A DNA stretch of 64,000 bases, from positions 3,219,501 through 3,283,500 of the forward strand of contig NZ_CP150265.1 in the NCBI RefSeq assembly GCF_037976325.1, written 5' to 3'. Source of the stretch: Paenibacillus sp. FSL K6-3182. Its GTDB lineage: Bacteria > Bacillota > Bacilli > Paenibacillales > Paenibacillaceae. The translations under genes and the position numbers were made by a program. The notes under the pieces were generated by a model. That model worked only from the letters and a program-made list of their open reading frames with translations, was not told the DNA's origin and did no database searches. Positions 8,839 through 19,291 of the stretch are shown here, in pieces. Position 1 is the first letter of the stretch, and every line of letters begins with the position of its first letter.

Positions 8839-11330
8839 TGATTGCTAAAGTAATTGTTGACGTGCCGAGCCGCCAGACGGATCGGCCGTTTGACTATGAA
8901 GTGCCTGCAGCCTTTGAAGATTGGATTGAGGTCGGCAGCCGCGTTGGCGTTCCTTTTGGCGGCCGCGTCTTGCAAGGATTTGTCACGGAATTGTCGGAGA
9001 CGACAGATGTTGCTATAAATCGATTAAAATCGATTTCAGAGCTGCTCGATCATGTTCCGCCTTTATTGCCGGATCTTATTGAACTTGCGAAATGGATGAG
9101 CGATAAATATTGCTGCTCATGGACGACAGCGCTTCAGGCTATGATTCCGGCAGCCTTGAAGGGAAAGGCTGAACGGCTGGTTGGCATTCAAGACGAAGAA
9201 GCAGCAATGGTGGATCTGCCGCCAGCTATGCTGGAGTGGCTAGGCAGCAGTGGACAGCTTGTTAAACTTGAAGTGCTGCTGGAGCGTTTTCCTGAGCATG
9301 CAAAGGCCGTTAAGGCTGCTCTTCGCGAAGGTGTGCTGGTCGAACAAACTTCAATTCGCGATCGACTTGCTGTACGCAAGGTGCTGACCGTATATGTGCC
9401 AGATAATGTGGAGGCTGTACGCGTACAGATGGAAGCCTTGCCTTCTCGTGCGGCTAAGCAGCGTGAAGTTCTTGCCTTTATGCTGGAGCATGGCGGACCA
9501 CTGGCGATGCAGCAGCTGCTCGCTTTGGCAGGGGGCTCTGCGGCAAGTGTTCGTTCACTCGCAGAGAAAGGGCTGCTTGAGCTTAGAGAGGTAGAGCAGC
9601 AGCGCGATCCTTATGCGGGTAGAGAATTTGAACGAACGACTCCGCTAGAGCTGACAGAAGGCCAGAAAGATGTTTATGACCGTATCGTTAGAGCTGTTGA
9701 TGCGGGCGAGCCTCAGACGATGCTGCTGCATGGCGTAACGGGAAGCGGGAAAACGGAAGTTTATTTGCAGTCGATTCAATTTTGCTTGGAGCAGGAGAAG
9801 CAGGCCATTGTACTCGTTCCTGAAATTTCACTGACGCCCCAAATGGTTGAGCGTTTTAAAGGACGGTTTGGCGACGCAGTTGCTGTGCTGCATAGCCGGC
9901 TTTCGAATGGCGAGCGATACGATGAGTGGCGAAAAATTCGCAGCCGCCAAGTTCAGGTAGCCATTGGCGCACGCTCCGCTATTTTTGCACCTTTTGAACG
10001 AATTGGGCTTATTATAATTGATGAAGAACATGAATCCTCCTATAAACAGGAGGAAAGTCCGAAGTATCATGCACGTGATGTGGCGGTCAGAAGAGCGAAG
10101 CAGCATGGAGCGGCAGTCGTTCTTGGTTCGGCAACGCCATCGCTGGAATCCTTTGCAGCGGCTAGCCGGCCGCTGTCTGCCCGTGACGAAGGCCGCGAGC
10201 CGGCATTGCTGCCAATGCCTAGCCGTGTTGGCGACAGACCGCTTCCGCCGGTTGCCGTTATCGACATGCGCGAGGAGCTGAAGGAAGGCAACCGCTCGAT
10301 GTTCAGCCGCTTGCTTCACAGCTCGCTTGCTGATAGGCTCGAGCGCGGAGAGCAATCGGTGCTGCTTCTAAATAGACGCGGTTACTCAACATTTGTGATG
10401 TGTAGGTCTTGCGGCTATACTGCAGCTTGTCCCCACTGCGATATTTCATTGACCTATCATCAGAAATCACGGGCGCTGCGCTGCCACTATTGCGGGCATG
10501 CCGAGCAGGCCCCAACCACATGTCCTTCTTGTCAAAGCGAGCATATTCGTTATTTTGGAACTGGAACGCAGCGGGTTGAGGAAGAGCTCTCGAAGCTGTT
10601 CCCGGGCATTCGTGTTATTCGCATGGATGTGGATACAACTACAGAAAAGAATTCGCATGAAAAGCTTCTGAAGCAGTTTGGCGAGCGTAAAGCGGATGTA
10701 TTGCTCGGTACGCAAATGGTAGCGAAAGGTCTTGATTTTCCTTTTGTTACTCTAGTTGGCGTAATTGCTGCCGATACATCGCTTAATTTACCTGATTTTC
10801 GCGCAGCAGAACGAACGTTTCAATTGCTTACACAGGTTGCGGGACGTGCAGGCAGGCATCATTTGCCAGGTGAAGTCGTCATTCAAACCTATGCTCCCGA
10901 GCATTATGCAGTAGTGACCGCTCAGCAGCATGATTACACTGCTTTTGTAAGTGAAGAGCTGCGTCATCGCAGTGCAATGGGCTATCCGCCTTATTGCAGA
11001 CTGATTCTCGTTACGATGTCTCATGAGCAGCTGCCGCTGCTATCTTCCATTAGTGAACGATTTGCTTCTGATCTGCGAGAATTAGCGGAAAATGAAGGCG
11101 TCCTTATTTCGCTAAGCAGCGGTTTTGGTCGAGCGCTAGAGGTGCTTGGACCAGTAGCATCGCCAATTTCGAGAATGAAAGATCGCTACCGTTTTCAATG
11201 TGTGATAAAATATCGTGGGAGTATCGATGCTTCGGCCCTTGTTCGCAAGGCACTCGTCCCGTTTACGGATGGTCCGCCGCAGCGCCAGGTGCAATTCAGT
11301 ATTGACGTAGATCCACAAGTTATATTATAA
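8838..11330 (+). CDS. priA: Primosomal protein N' (replication restart helicase)
   Basis: An 830-aa 3'-5' helicase that reloads the replisome at stalled forks. The N-terminal DNA-binding domain is followed by Walker A (GVTGSGKTEVY), the DEEH Walker B box, and a zinc-binding insert with eight cysteines in CxxC pairs (CRSCGYTAACPHC, CHYCG, CPSC) around residues 525-570. The helicase C motif QVAGRAGRH follows. A GGAGGGA site lies in the end of coaBC. Length and domain order are normal. Confidence 0.97.
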   Translation: MIAKVIVDVPSRQTDRPFDYEVPAAFEDWIEVGSRVGVPFGGRVLQGFVTELSETTDVAINRLKSISELLDHVPPLLPDLIELAKWMSDKYCCSWTTALQAMIPAALKGKAERLVGIQDEEAAMVDLPPAMLEWLGSSGQLVKLEVLLERFPEHAKAVKAALREGVLVEQTSIRDRLAVRKVLTVYVPDNVEAVRVQMEALPSRAAKQREVLAFMLEHGGPLAMQQLLALAGGSAASVRSLAEKGLLELREVEQQRDPYAGREFERTTPLELTEGQKDVYDRIVRAVDAGEPQTMLLHGVTGSGKTEVYLQSIQFCLEQEKQAIVLVPEISLTPQMVERFKGRFGDAVAVLHSRLSNGERYDEWRKIRSRQVQVAIGARSAIFAPFERIGLIIIDEEHESSYKQEESPKYHARDVAVRRAKQHGAAVVLGSATPSLESFAAASRPLSARDEGREPALLPMPSRVGDRPLPPVAVIDMREELKEGNRSMFSRLLHSSLADRLERGEQSVLLLNRRGYSTFVMCRSCGYTAACPHCDISLTYHQKSRALRCHYCGHAEQAPTTCPSCQSEHIRYFGTGTQRVEEELSKLFPGIRVIRMDVDTTTEKNSHEKLLKQFGERKADVLLGTQMVAKGLDFPFVTLVGVIAADTSLNLPDFRAAERTFQLLTQVAGRAGRHHLPGEVVIQTYAPEHYAVVTAQQHDYTAFVSEELRHRSAMGYPPYCRLILVTMSHEQLPLLSSISERFASDLRELAENEGVLISLSSGFGRALEVLGPVASPISRMKDRYRFQCVIKYRGSIDASALVRKALVPFTDGPPQRQVQFSIDVDPQVIL

Positions 11331-11372
11331 ATAGCTATTACTATTTTAATGAACGTAAAGGAAGGGAATACT

Positions 11373-11858
11373 ATGAGTATCCGTATAATTGTAAAAGAGC
11401 CAGATCCGGTATTGCGGGAAGTGGCGAAGGAAGTAACGAAATTTAATGCAAACTTGCAAAAGCTGTTAAAAGATATGGCTGAAACGATGTACGATGCAGA
11501 GGGAGTAGGTCTTGCTGCGCCGCAAATCGGCATCTCGAAGCGTGTTATTGTAGTAGATGTAGGCGATGAGAATGGTTTGGTCGAGATGGTTAATCCCGTC
11601 ATCGTAGAGCAAGAAGGAGAGCAGCTTGGTCCTGAGGGCTGCCTTAGCATTCCGAATCTTAATGGCGACGTGCTGCGTGCTGATCGCATTGTGGTAACCG
11701 GACAAGACAGCAGCGGACAGACGTTTACCGTTCAAGCATCTGGTTACTTCGCTCGCGCGTTCCAGCATGAAGTTGATCATTTGAACGGCATTTTGTTTAC
11801 CGATTTGGCGGAGAGCATCTACGACATTTCGGAAAGAGCTAGAAAAGGCGGCGAATAG
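11373..11858 (+). CDS. def: Peptide deformylase
   Basis: Removes the formyl group from new protein N-termini. All three family motifs are present: GVGLAAPQ (residues 45-52), EGCLS with metal ligand Cys90, and HEVDH with His132, Glu133 and His136. I start at ATG 11373 (161 aa), well spaced from AAGGAAGGG; an earlier ATG at 11349 would add eight unconserved residues. Four bases separate it from fmt, pairing deformylase and formyltransferase as usual. Confidence 0.97.
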   Translation: MSIRIIVKEPDPVLREVAKEVTKFNANLQKLLKDMAETMYDAEGVGLAAPQIGISKRVIVVDVGDENGLVEMVNPVIVEQEGEQLGPEGCLSIPNLNGDVLRADRIVVTGQDSSGQTFTVQASGYFARAFQHEVDHLNGILFTDLAESIYDISERARKGGE

Positions 11859-11862
11859 CTTC

Positions 11863-12819
11863 ATGCGTATCGTATTTATGGGGACGCCAGAATTTGCCGT
11901 TCCCTCTTTGAAGCTGCTCCTTGAGCAGCAATATAATGTTGTCGCTGTTGTAACACAGCCTGATCGGCCGAAGGGCCGCAAAAAAACGCTGACGCCGCCG
12001 CCTGTAAAGGAAGCGGCGTTGTCGCTTGGACTGCCAGTGCTCCAGCCTGAGCGCATGCGCAGTGCGGAGGCGGTTGCAATGGTTGCTGAGATGCAGCCGG
12101 ATCTGATTGTAACGGCAGCCTACGGTCAAATATTGCCGAAGGCGCTGCTGGAAATCCCTCGACTTGGATGCATCAACGTGCATGGCTCGCTGCTGCCGAA
12201 ATATCGCGGCGGCGCACCTATACAGCGGTCGATCATAAATGGCGAGAGTTCAACTGGCGTGACGATTATGTATATGGCAGAAGGACTGGACACGGGCGAT
12301 ATGATTAGCGTCGTGGAGCTTCCAATTACTGATGAGGATACATCAGGCACAATGTTTGAGAAGCTGAGCATCGCAGGTGCTGAACTGCTTGGCAAGACGC
12401 TTCCTGCTATCGTTGCTGGAGAAGTAAAAGCCGAGCCGCAGCAGCACGAGCAAGCAACCTATGCACCGAATTTGACACGCGATGATGAACGAATTGATTG
12501 GACAAGACCTGCGCGTGCCATCTTTAATCAGGTACGAGGTTTGTCGCCAATGGCCGGCGCCTTTACGTACTTAAACGGAGAAGTATTCAAAGTGTGGAAT
12601 TGCGGAGTTCCTTCGGCAGCCACAGCAGCTAATGCTGCTGCTGAGCCAGGGACCGTAGTTGCAGCAGACAGCAGCGGCATTCACGTTCAAACGGGTGAAG
12701 GCGTACTAGTGCTGAAAGAAATTCAGCCCGCTGGAAAAAGAACGATGACCGCAGCAGATTGGCTTAAGGGTGCACGCTTAGAAGCGGGCACACGATTAGG
12801 AGATGGTGGAGCAGCATGA
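11863..12819 (+). CDS. fmt: Methionyl-tRNA formyltransferase
   Basis: Formylates initiator Met-tRNA using 10-formyltetrahydrofolate. The 318-aa protein begins MRIVFMGTPEFAVPSL and has the HGSLLPKYRGGAPIQ active-site stretch and the later YMAEGLDTGDM motif. A C-terminal tRNA-binding domain covers about residues 205-315. The last four bases overlap rsmB (ATGA), so the genes are coupled. Confidence 0.97.
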   Translation: MRIVFMGTPEFAVPSLKLLLEQQYNVVAVVTQPDRPKGRKKTLTPPPVKEAALSLGLPVLQPERMRSAEAVAMVAEMQPDLIVTAAYGQILPKALLEIPRLGCINVHGSLLPKYRGGAPIQRSIINGESSTGVTIMYMAEGLDTGDMISVVELPITDEDTSGTMFEKLSIAGAELLGKTLPAIVAGEVKAEPQQHEQATYAPNLTRDDERIDWTRPARAIFNQVRGLSPMAGAFTYLNGEVFKVWNCGVPSAATAANAAAEPGTVVAADSSGIHVQTGEGVLVLKEIQPAGKRTMTAADWLKGARLEAGTRLGDGGAA

Positions 12820-14330
12820 CGGAAAGTACACAAAAACCAAGTCCAAATCGCAATAGCAGCAATCGAGCAAAAGGAAAATCCGGAGCGAAAGCTGGTCATA
12901 AACGACCTGCTGCCGGCGGGCAGTCTGCTCAAAACGGCCAGCAGCAGCCGGCACCGCGAAAGGTGAAATCTCTCCGTGAGCTGGCAATGGATACATTAGT
13001 AAAGGTCGCACAAACCGGTGCATACAGCAATTTGCAGCTTAATCGCACATTGCAGGATGCAGGTTTGCAGAGAGCGGACGCTGGGCTTGTTACCGAGCTT
13101 GTTTACGGCACGATTCAGCGACAAGTGACGCTTGATTACTGGCTTAGCCGCTTTGTATCCAAAGGGCTGAATAAGCTTGAGCCTTGGGTACATCAGCTGC
13201 TTCGAATGAGTGCTTATCAGCTATTGTACTTAGATCGAATTCCGGCACATGCTGCTGTGAATGAAGCGGTTACGATTGCAAAGAAACGCGGACATTCAGG
13301 TATTTCAGGTATGGTTAACGGCGTGCTCCGCAGTATCGATCGCGGACGAGCTGAGCTGCAGCCAGCTGAAATTAAACATAAAGATCCAATTATGCAAATT
13401 GCGCTGCGGCATTCCTATCCAGAATGGCTCGTAAGCCGCTGGTCTACGGCTTACGGTTATGAGCAGGCAGAAGCTATCTGCGCTGCGGGCAATGAACATC
13501 CGCATACAAGCGTTCGCGCTAATACACTAAGGGGCACTCGTGAAGAGGCGATCGAGCTTCTAAAAGCAGCAGGATATGAGGCTGAGCCTTCTGTCATTGC
13601 TCCTGCAGGTATTACGATTAATCGCGGAGGCAATCTGGCCGATACAGACGGATTCCGCGAGGGTGTTTGGTCGGTACAGGATGAAAGCTCCATGCTGGTA
13701 GCTGAAGTTGTAGCGCCAAAAGCCGGCATGCAAGTGCTGGATTGCTGCGCGGCACCAGGTGGAAAGAGCGCGCATTTGGCAGAACTGATGGGCGGCAAAG
13801 GCAAGGTTTGGGCGAATGATTTGCATGCGCATAAACGTGATTTAATTGTGACGCAAACCGAGCGCTTGAAGCTTCGTAATGTTGAAGCGATTACCGAAGA
13901 TGCTCTCAAATTAGGCGAGCGCTTCAAACCGCAATCGATGGATGCCGTGCTGCTTGACGCACCATGCTCTGGATTCGGCGTTATTAGACGTAAACCAGAA
14001 ATCAAATGGACTAAAACCGCAGGTGATGTATCGGATATCGCTGCCATTCAACAGCGTTTATTGCATTCAGTATGTGATTTAGTGCGCCCTGGCGGTGTGC
14101 TTGTTTATAGCACATGTACGATAGAGAAGGAAGAAAATGAGCAGCAAGTAGCTCGGTTTCTGCAGGAGCATCCTGAATTTGAATTGGATCGCAATTGGCC
14201 AGAAGCTATCGTTGATCAGTTGATGAAAGCTGGAGCCATCGATGAGCATTTTAATGGTCAAGCTCAGCTGCTTCCACAGCATTTTGACAGTGATGGATTT
14301 TTCATAGCAAGGATGGTAAAGCGTCCATAA
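12816..14330 (+). CDS. rsmB: 16S rRNA (cytosine967-C5)-methyltransferase
   Basis: A 504-aa rRNA methyltransferase (also called Sun or YloM). Residues 1-50 form an unusually long, basic, Gln/Asn/Lys-rich leader, longer than the B. subtilis protein. Residues ~50-180 are a NusB-like RNA-binding domain. The C-terminal part is the SAM domain with LDCCAAPGGKSAHLAE, and the two cysteines typical of m5C enzymes in DAPCSGFG and YSTCTIEKEENE. It starts inside the fmt stop codon. Confidence 0.95.
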   Translation: MTESTQKPSPNRNSSNRAKGKSGAKAGHKRPAAGGQSAQNGQQQPAPRKVKSLRELAMDTLVKVAQTGAYSNLQLNRTLQDAGLQRADAGLVTELVYGTIQRQVTLDYWLSRFVSKGLNKLEPWVHQLLRMSAYQLLYLDRIPAHAAVNEAVTIAKKRGHSGISGMVNGVLRSIDRGRAELQPAEIKHKDPIMQIALRHSYPEWLVSRWSTAYGYEQAEAICAAGNEHPHTSVRANTLRGTREEAIELLKAAGYEAEPSVIAPAGITINRGGNLADTDGFREGVWSVQDESSMLVAEVVAPKAGMQVLDCCAAPGGKSAHLAELMGGKGKVWANDLHAHKRDLIVTQTERLKLRNVEAITEDALKLGERFKPQSMDAVLLDAPCSGFGVIRRKPEIKWTKTAGDVSDIAAIQQRLLHSVCDLVRPGGVLVYSTCTIEKEENEQQVARFLQEHPEFELDRNWPEAIVDQLMKAGAIDEHFNGQAQLLPQHFDSDGFFIARMVKRP

Positions 14331-14431
14331 TCGCTGCTTATGGCTGAACATGGGCGTTTGTGGTAAAATAAATCGATGGCGGTGTTCAGCTTCTATGAGC
14401 CGTCCTACTATAAAGGTACAGGTGTGATGAA

Positions 14432-15478
14432 ATGAAACCATGCATATATGACTACACGCTCGAACAGCTTCAACAATGGATGACAGATAATGGTGAGCCG
14501 GCATTTCGCGGCGGACAGCTGTTTGATTGGTTATATGTGAAGCGGGTAAAGAGCTTTGAAGATATGTCCAACCTATCGAAAGCCCTTCGCGATAAGCTGG
14601 AGGAGAACTTCCAAATTATTACGCTTAATGAGATTACAAAGTTTGAATCGAAGGACGGAACCGTGAAGTTTCTATTCGGACTTCATGATGCCCACGCGAT
14701 TGAGACTGTTATTATGCGCCATAACTACGGCAACAGTATTTGTGTAACTACACAGGTCGGCTGCCGAATCGGATGTACGTTTTGTGCTTCGACGCTTGGC
14801 GGCTTGAAACGCAACTTGACTGCGGGCGAGATCGTAGCGCAGGTTGTTACAGCGCAGATGATGCTTGATGCTACCGGAGAACGTGTATCCAGCATCGTTA
14901 TTATGGGTTCTGGAGAGCCGTTCGAAAACTATGATGCAACGATGGCTTTCTTGCGTATTATGATCCACGAGAAAGGCCTTAACATCGGTCAGCGTCACAT
15001 TACGGTTTCGACTAGCGGCATCGTGCCGAGCATGTACAAGTTTGCCGAGGAGAATACACAAATCAACTTGGCACTATCGATCCATGCACCAAATGATGCG
15101 CTTCGCTCAAAGCTAATGCCGGTTAACCGTCGTTTTCCTTTTGCTGATGTAATGGCAGCTTGCCATAACTATATTGCGAAGACTGGCCGGAGAATAACAT
15201 TTGAATACGCCTTGATCGGCGGTGTTAATGATCAAGCTGAGCATGCGCAGGAGCTGGCAGACGTGCTGCAAGGAATGCTTTGCCATGTTAACTTGATACC
15301 TGTAAACCATGTCCCTGAACGCAATTATGTTCGGACTCCGCGCGAGGACATCTTTGAATTCCAGCGTGTACTTGAGAAAAATAAAGTGAGTGTAACGATC
15401 CGCAGGGAACAAGGGCATGACATTGCAGCTGCATGCGGCCAATTAAGAGCAAAACATATGGAGTCTCAGGCGAGGTGA
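14432..15478 (+). CDS. rlmN: 23S rRNA/tRNA adenine-C2 methyltransferase (radical SAM)
   Basis: A 348-aa radical-SAM enzyme that methylates A2503 of 23S rRNA and A37 of some tRNAs. The CxxxCxxC iron-sulfur motif appears as CRIGCTFC, followed by the GSGEPFENY stretch and the C-terminal region with [14 protein letters not shown] that holds the methyl-carrying Cys. Size is typical. Its stop lies 7 bp before the prpC start, matching the B. subtilis order rlmN-prpC-prkC. Confidence 0.96.
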   Translation: MKPCIYDYTLEQLQQWMTDNGEPAFRGGQLFDWLYVKRVKSFEDMSNLSKALRDKLEENFQIITLNEITKFESKDGTVKFLFGLHDAHAIETVIMRHNYGNSICVTTQVGCRIGCTFCASTLGGLKRNLTAGEIVAQVVTAQMMLDATGERVSSIVIMGSGEPFENYDATMAFLRIMIHEKGLNIGQRHITVSTSGIVPSMYKFAEENTQINLALSIHAPNDALRSKLMPVNRRFPFADVMAACHNYIAKTGRRITFEYALIGGVNDQAEHAQELADVLQGMLCHVNLIPVNHVPERNYVRTPREDIFEFQRVLEKNKVSVTIRREQGHDIAAACGQLRAKHMESQAR

Positions 15479-15485
15479 TGATTGA

Positions 15486-16247
15486 TTGTTAACGGCAAAC
15501 CGCAGTGATATTGGACGGGTTCGTCATGTCAATGAAGACCAATCATGGGTAAGTCAACTGAATAATGGAGTAACGCTTGCCATCGTAGCTGATGGCATGG
15601 GCGGCCATCAGGCTGGAGACGTTGCAAGCCAGAGAGCAGTTGACGCTTTCCGAAGCATGCTGGAGAAAAGCGCCGCTAAAGAGGACTTGTCTCTGCAAGA
15701 AGGAAAAATGCTCATAAGACAAGCGATTTCGCAGGCGAATGACGCTGTCTTTGAGCTTGCTTCCCAGAACGAGCAGTATCGGAATATGGGTACTACGATC
15801 GTGGCCGCTTTAGTGAAACAGGACAACGCTATTATTGGCCATGTGGGAGACAGTCGCGCTTACAAGATTACCGAGGGCGTCATTACACAATTAACGAATG
15901 ATCATACACTTGTGAATGAATTGGTCAAGTCTGGCCAGCTTAGCGCAGAGGAGGCTGCTCACCACCCAAGGCGCAACGTACTGACTCGCGCAGTTGGTAC
16001 GGATTCTCAAGTTGAAATCGATGTTCAAGCGGTAGAATGGTCCGCACAGGACGTGCTGCTGCTGTGCAGCGATGGATTATCAAATATGGTGAGCGATCAG
16101 GAAATGCTGCAAACGGTCACGACGGATCAACTTGAGCTGGATGCAAAAGCTGATCATCTCATTTCGCTTGCGCTGCAAGCAGGCGGGGACGACAATATAA
16201 CTGTCGTACTTCTCCAAGAAGCAGCTGGCACGAATCGAGAGGGGTGA
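15486..16247 (+). CDS. prpC: PP2C-type protein phosphatase
   Basis: Stp1/PrpC serine/threonine phosphatase that reverses PrkC phosphorylation. The 253-aa protein has PP2C motifs RHVNEDQS, VADGMGGH, GHVGDSRAYK, LTNDH, and CSDGLSNMV, with metal-binding aspartates in each. It begins at TTG 15486 behind GAGGTGATG (15471-15479); there is no ATG that keeps the conserved start. It overlaps the prkC reading frame. Confidence 0.95.
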   Translation: MLTANRSDIGRVRHVNEDQSWVSQLNNGVTLAIVADGMGGHQAGDVASQRAVDAFRSMLEKSAAKEDLSLQEGKMLIRQAISQANDAVFELASQNEQYRNMGTTIVAALVKQDNAIIGHVGDSRAYKITEGVITQLTNDHTLVNELVKSGQLSAEEAAHHPRRNVLTRAVGTDSQVEIDVQAVEWSAQDVLLLCSDGLSNMVSDQEMLQTVTTDQLELDAKADHLISLALQAGGDDNITVVLLQEAAGTNREG

Positions 16248-16252
16248 CAAGG

Positions 16253-18361
16253 ATGATTGGACAGGATTTAGGCGGACGTTATGAAATATTGACTCGCATA
16301 GGCGGCGGCGGGATGGCGCTTGTGTATAAAGCGCATGACGTGCTGCTAAATAGAAAAGTCGCAGTGAAGGTGCTGCGGCAGCAATTTGTGCATGATGAAG
16401 AATTTATTCGCCGATTCCGTCGTGAAGCACAGTCAGCAGCTGCGCTATCTCATCCGAATGTCGTCAGCATTTATGATGTAGGACAAGAAGAAGATACGCA
16501 TTATATCGTTATGGAATATATTGAAGGCCATAATTTGAATGAAATTATACAAGAACGAGCGCCGTTGCAGCCAGATGAAGCGGTGCGCATTGCTATGCAA
16601 ATTGCAGATGCGCTTGATCACGCGCATCAAAATCACATTATTCATCGTGATATTAAGCCGCATAATATATTAATTGGCAAAAATGGTCGTGTAAAGGTTA
16701 CGGATTTTGGTATCGCAAGGGCGGTTACTTCATCCACGATTACACAGACAGGCTCGGTTATCGGATCGGTTCACTATTTTTCCCCTGAGCATGCCAAAGG
16801 AATTAATACCGGAGAAAAGTCTGACTTATATTCGCTCGGCATCGTGCTCTATCAAATGCTGACAGCTAAGCTGCCGTTTCTTGGCGAGAGCCCAATCAGC
16901 GTAGCTTTGAAGCATTTGCAAGAAAATTTCGAGGAGCCGCGAATCGTTAATCCGCATATTCCGCAAAGCGTTGAGAATGTTATTCTCAAAGCGATGCGTA
17001 AAAATCCAAGTGAACGTTATAATTCAGCACATGAAATGCTGCTAGATTTGGATACCTGCCTTCGTCCCGATCGGTTGAAGGAACCCAAAATTACATTCGC
17101 ACATGTTAATGATTTGGAAGAGACGCGAGTGATGCCTGCTATTCGTGGCGATATTCGGCCAACAGAAACAACACAAGAGATCGCGCGGCCTGTCAACTCG
17201 GCAAATGATGAGCAGCAAAAAGAAGTTGAATTGCAGCCAAAGTCCAAGAGCTGGAAAAAACCGCTTACTGTCGTAGGTGTTACACTGCTCATACTGGCGA
17301 TTATTATATTTGGCTTCATCAAACTTCTTGGGGTGCTTGATGTTGCAGAAGTAGACGTGCCTACTGTCGTAGGCAAAACCGAAATTGAAGCGCGTCAAAT
17401 GATTGAGGGCGCGGGGCTTAAGATAGAAGATCCAACCATTCGCGAGCATAACAAGGAAATTCCGAAGGATCAGGTTATAAGTCAGTCAAAGATGAATATG
17501 CGAGTCAAAGAAGGCTCTCTAATTCAATTAACGGTGAGTGATGGACCTGAGCTGGAAGAAATTGATAATTATGTTGGGAAAGCGCTGCAGACCGCTATTG
17601 ATGAGCTTATTGCACTGGGGATAACAGAGGATCAAATCGTAATTGAAGATCCTATTTTCAGTGAAGAAGCTCCAGATACGATCATTCAGCAGTCGCCAAA
17701 ACCGGGTGAAGCCTACAATCCTGAATCGGTTGAATTTAAATTCGTGGTCAGCAAAGGCCGCGAGACCGTTGAGATGCCTAACTTAATTAACAAGCCGCTT
17801 GATGTAGCCAAGGATTTAATCAAAGCATACGAGCTTACATTAGACAAAGCTGATATTTTGTATGCTTCGAGTTATTTGCATGAGAAGGATCATGTCATTA
17901 GCCAAAGTCCATTCCAACCTAATGAGAAAGTAACCAAAGGGGAAAAAATTACAATCACTGTCAGCTCAGGGCCGCCAGCCGATGCGAAAGAGCATAAGTT
18001 TAATATTATGATTTCACCGGCGGAAGCAGGCAAAGCAAGTGAAGTTCGAATTGAATACTCCGATGCACGCGGTGAAAATATCGTATCAGAGAAACGTAAA
18101 ATTACAGGAATGGAAACCTTCGTAGTTACCGTTCTTGTCTCACCGGATACGGAAGCCAGAGTAACGGTATTCCGAGACAATCAGTTTATTGATATCAAAA
18201 CAATTACGTACAAAGAAATAGTCAATGGCACGAATTCATCCAATTTGACTATTCCGGGTAATGAAGTGAAGGAAACAGAAGCGCCGACACAAACGGAGGT
18301 TACCCAAAACAATGATGAGCCAATCGAAGAAGAGCAGCAGCAAGAGCAGCAACAGCCATAA
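16253..18361 (+). CDS. prkC: PASTA-domain serine/threonine kinase
   Basis: Membrane kinase that senses muropeptides and helps spores exit dormancy. From ATG 16253 it is 702 aa; a GTG at 16244 overlapping the prpC stop is possible but less well spaced from GAGGGG. The kinase domain has the Gly-rich loop GGGGMALVYKA, Lys39, HRDIKPHN with Asp133, and DFGIAR. A transmembrane helix lies near 340-362. Outside the cell are three PASTA repeats, starting at VPTVVGKTEIEAR, at NYVGKALQTAIDEL, and at EMPNLINKPLDVAK, then a beta-rich tail and a Glu/Gln-rich end. That end overlaps rsgA by 50 bp. Confidence 0.96.
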   Translation: MIGQDLGGRYEILTRIGGGGMALVYKAHDVLLNRKVAVKVLRQQFVHDEEFIRRFRREAQSAAALSHPNVVSIYDVGQEEDTHYIVMEYIEGHNLNEIIQERAPLQPDEAVRIAMQIADALDHAHQNHIIHRDIKPHNILIGKNGRVKVTDFGIARAVTSSTITQTGSVIGSVHYFSPEHAKGINTGEKSDLYSLGIVLYQMLTAKLPFLGESPISVALKHLQENFEEPRIVNPHIPQSVENVILKAMRKNPSERYNSAHEMLLDLDTCLRPDRLKEPKITFAHVNDLEETRVMPAIRGDIRPTETTQEIARPVNSANDEQQKEVELQPKSKSWKKPLTVVGVTLLILAIIIFGFIKLLGVLDVAEVDVPTVVGKTEIEARQMIEGAGLKIEDPTIREHNKEIPKDQVISQSKMNMRVKEGSLIQLTVSDGPELEEIDNYVGKALQTAIDELIALGITEDQIVIEDPIFSEEAPDTIIQQSPKPGEAYNPESVEFKFVVSKGRETVEMPNLINKPLDVAKDLIKAYELTLDKADILYASSYLHEKDHVISQSPFQPNEKVTKGEKITITVSSGPPADAKEHKFNIMISPAEAGKASEVRIEYSDARGENIVSEKRKITGMETFVVTVLVSPDTEARVTVFRDNQFIDIKTITYKEIVNGTNSSNLTIPGNEVKETEAPTQTEVTQNNDEPIEEEQQQEQQQP

Positions 18362-19286
18362 TAGCAAAGAGGGTCATCTCAAAGGCACGATAGTAAAAGC
18401 GCTCAGTGGTTATTACTACGTAAGGGCGGAGAATGCGGCGTCGGACTCGGCAACAGTCCAATGCCGCGCTAGAGGCGTCTTTAAGAATAAGGGCTTAACG
18501 CCGCTTGTAGGCGATGCAGTGATGTATAGCTTGACGGAGAACGGTGAAGGAACCGTCGAGGAGCTGCTGCCTCGTACATCAGAGCTTATTCGACCGCCAG
18601 TTGCGAATATCGATCTTGCGATTCTTGTGTTTTCGGTTACAGAGCCTGCTCTCAATTTGCAATTGCTGGATAAGTTCCTTGTGCATATCGAGCATGCAGG
18701 CATACCAGCAGTATTATGCTTAAGCAAGCAGGACTTAGAGAAAGACGGTTTGGAAACGGAGGAGGCGCAAGCTGCGGCTGCCTCCGTTAATCGTATATAC
18801 AGAGCACTTGGATATGAAGTGTTCGGGACAAGCTCTCGTTTGGGAGAAGGCATTGCTCCATTTCAAGAAAAGCTGAAAGGACATATGGCCGTATTTGCTG
18901 GACAATCAGGCGTAGGCAAGTCATCACTGCTTAATGCGATCGTTCCTGGTCTTAAGCTGGAGACAAATGAAATCAGCAATCGTCTTGGACGAGGCAAGCA
19001 TACAACGAGGCATGTGGAGCTTATTGAAATTGGAGGCGGCTTAGTCGCTGATACACCAGGTTTCAGCCAGCTGGACTTTCAGGAGCTGGGAATCGAAGAT
19101 TTAGGTTATTGTTTTGTAGAAATGCGCGAGCTGTCTCCCGATTGTAAATTCCGTGGGTGCACGCATGTAAGTGAACCAGGCTGCGCCGTGCTTGCTGCGG
19201 TTGAGAGCGGGAAAATAGAAAAAAGCAGGCATGACCACTACTTGCTGTTTTTGACGGAGATGAGAGAGAAAAAACGGAGGTACTAA
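18312..19286 (+). CDS. rsgA: Ribosome small-subunit GTPase
   Basis: A circularly permuted GTPase (CpgA/YloQ) that checks 30S maturation. The 324-aa protein has an N-terminal OB fold, then G4 (LSKQD), G1 ([12 protein letters not shown]), G3 (ADTPGFSQ), and a C-terminal zinc knuckle with [15 protein letters not shown]. There is no start codon in frame between 18318 and the conserved [13 protein letters not shown], so translation must begin at ATG 18312 or 18315 inside prkC; GGAGGT at 18295-18300 supports this. The first ~20 residues are Ser/Lys-rich and non-conserved, being read from the repeat that encodes the PrkC Gln-rich tail. Confidence 0.95.
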   Translation: MMSQSKKSSSKSSNSHNSKEGHLKGTIVKALSGYYYVRAENAASDSATVQCRARGVFKNKGLTPLVGDAVMYSLTENGEGTVEELLPRTSELIRPPVANIDLAILVFSVTEPALNLQLLDKFLVHIEHAGIPAVLCLSKQDLEKDGLETEEAQAAAASVNRIYRALGYEVFGTSSRLGEGIAPFQEKLKGHMAVFAGQSGVGKSSLLNAIVPGLKLETNEISNRLGRGKHTTRHVELIEIGGGLVADTPGFSQLDFQELGIEDLGYCFVEMRELSPDCKFRGCTHVSEPGCAVLAAVESGKIEKSRHDHYLLFLTEMREKKRRY

Positions 19287-19291
19287 CAACT

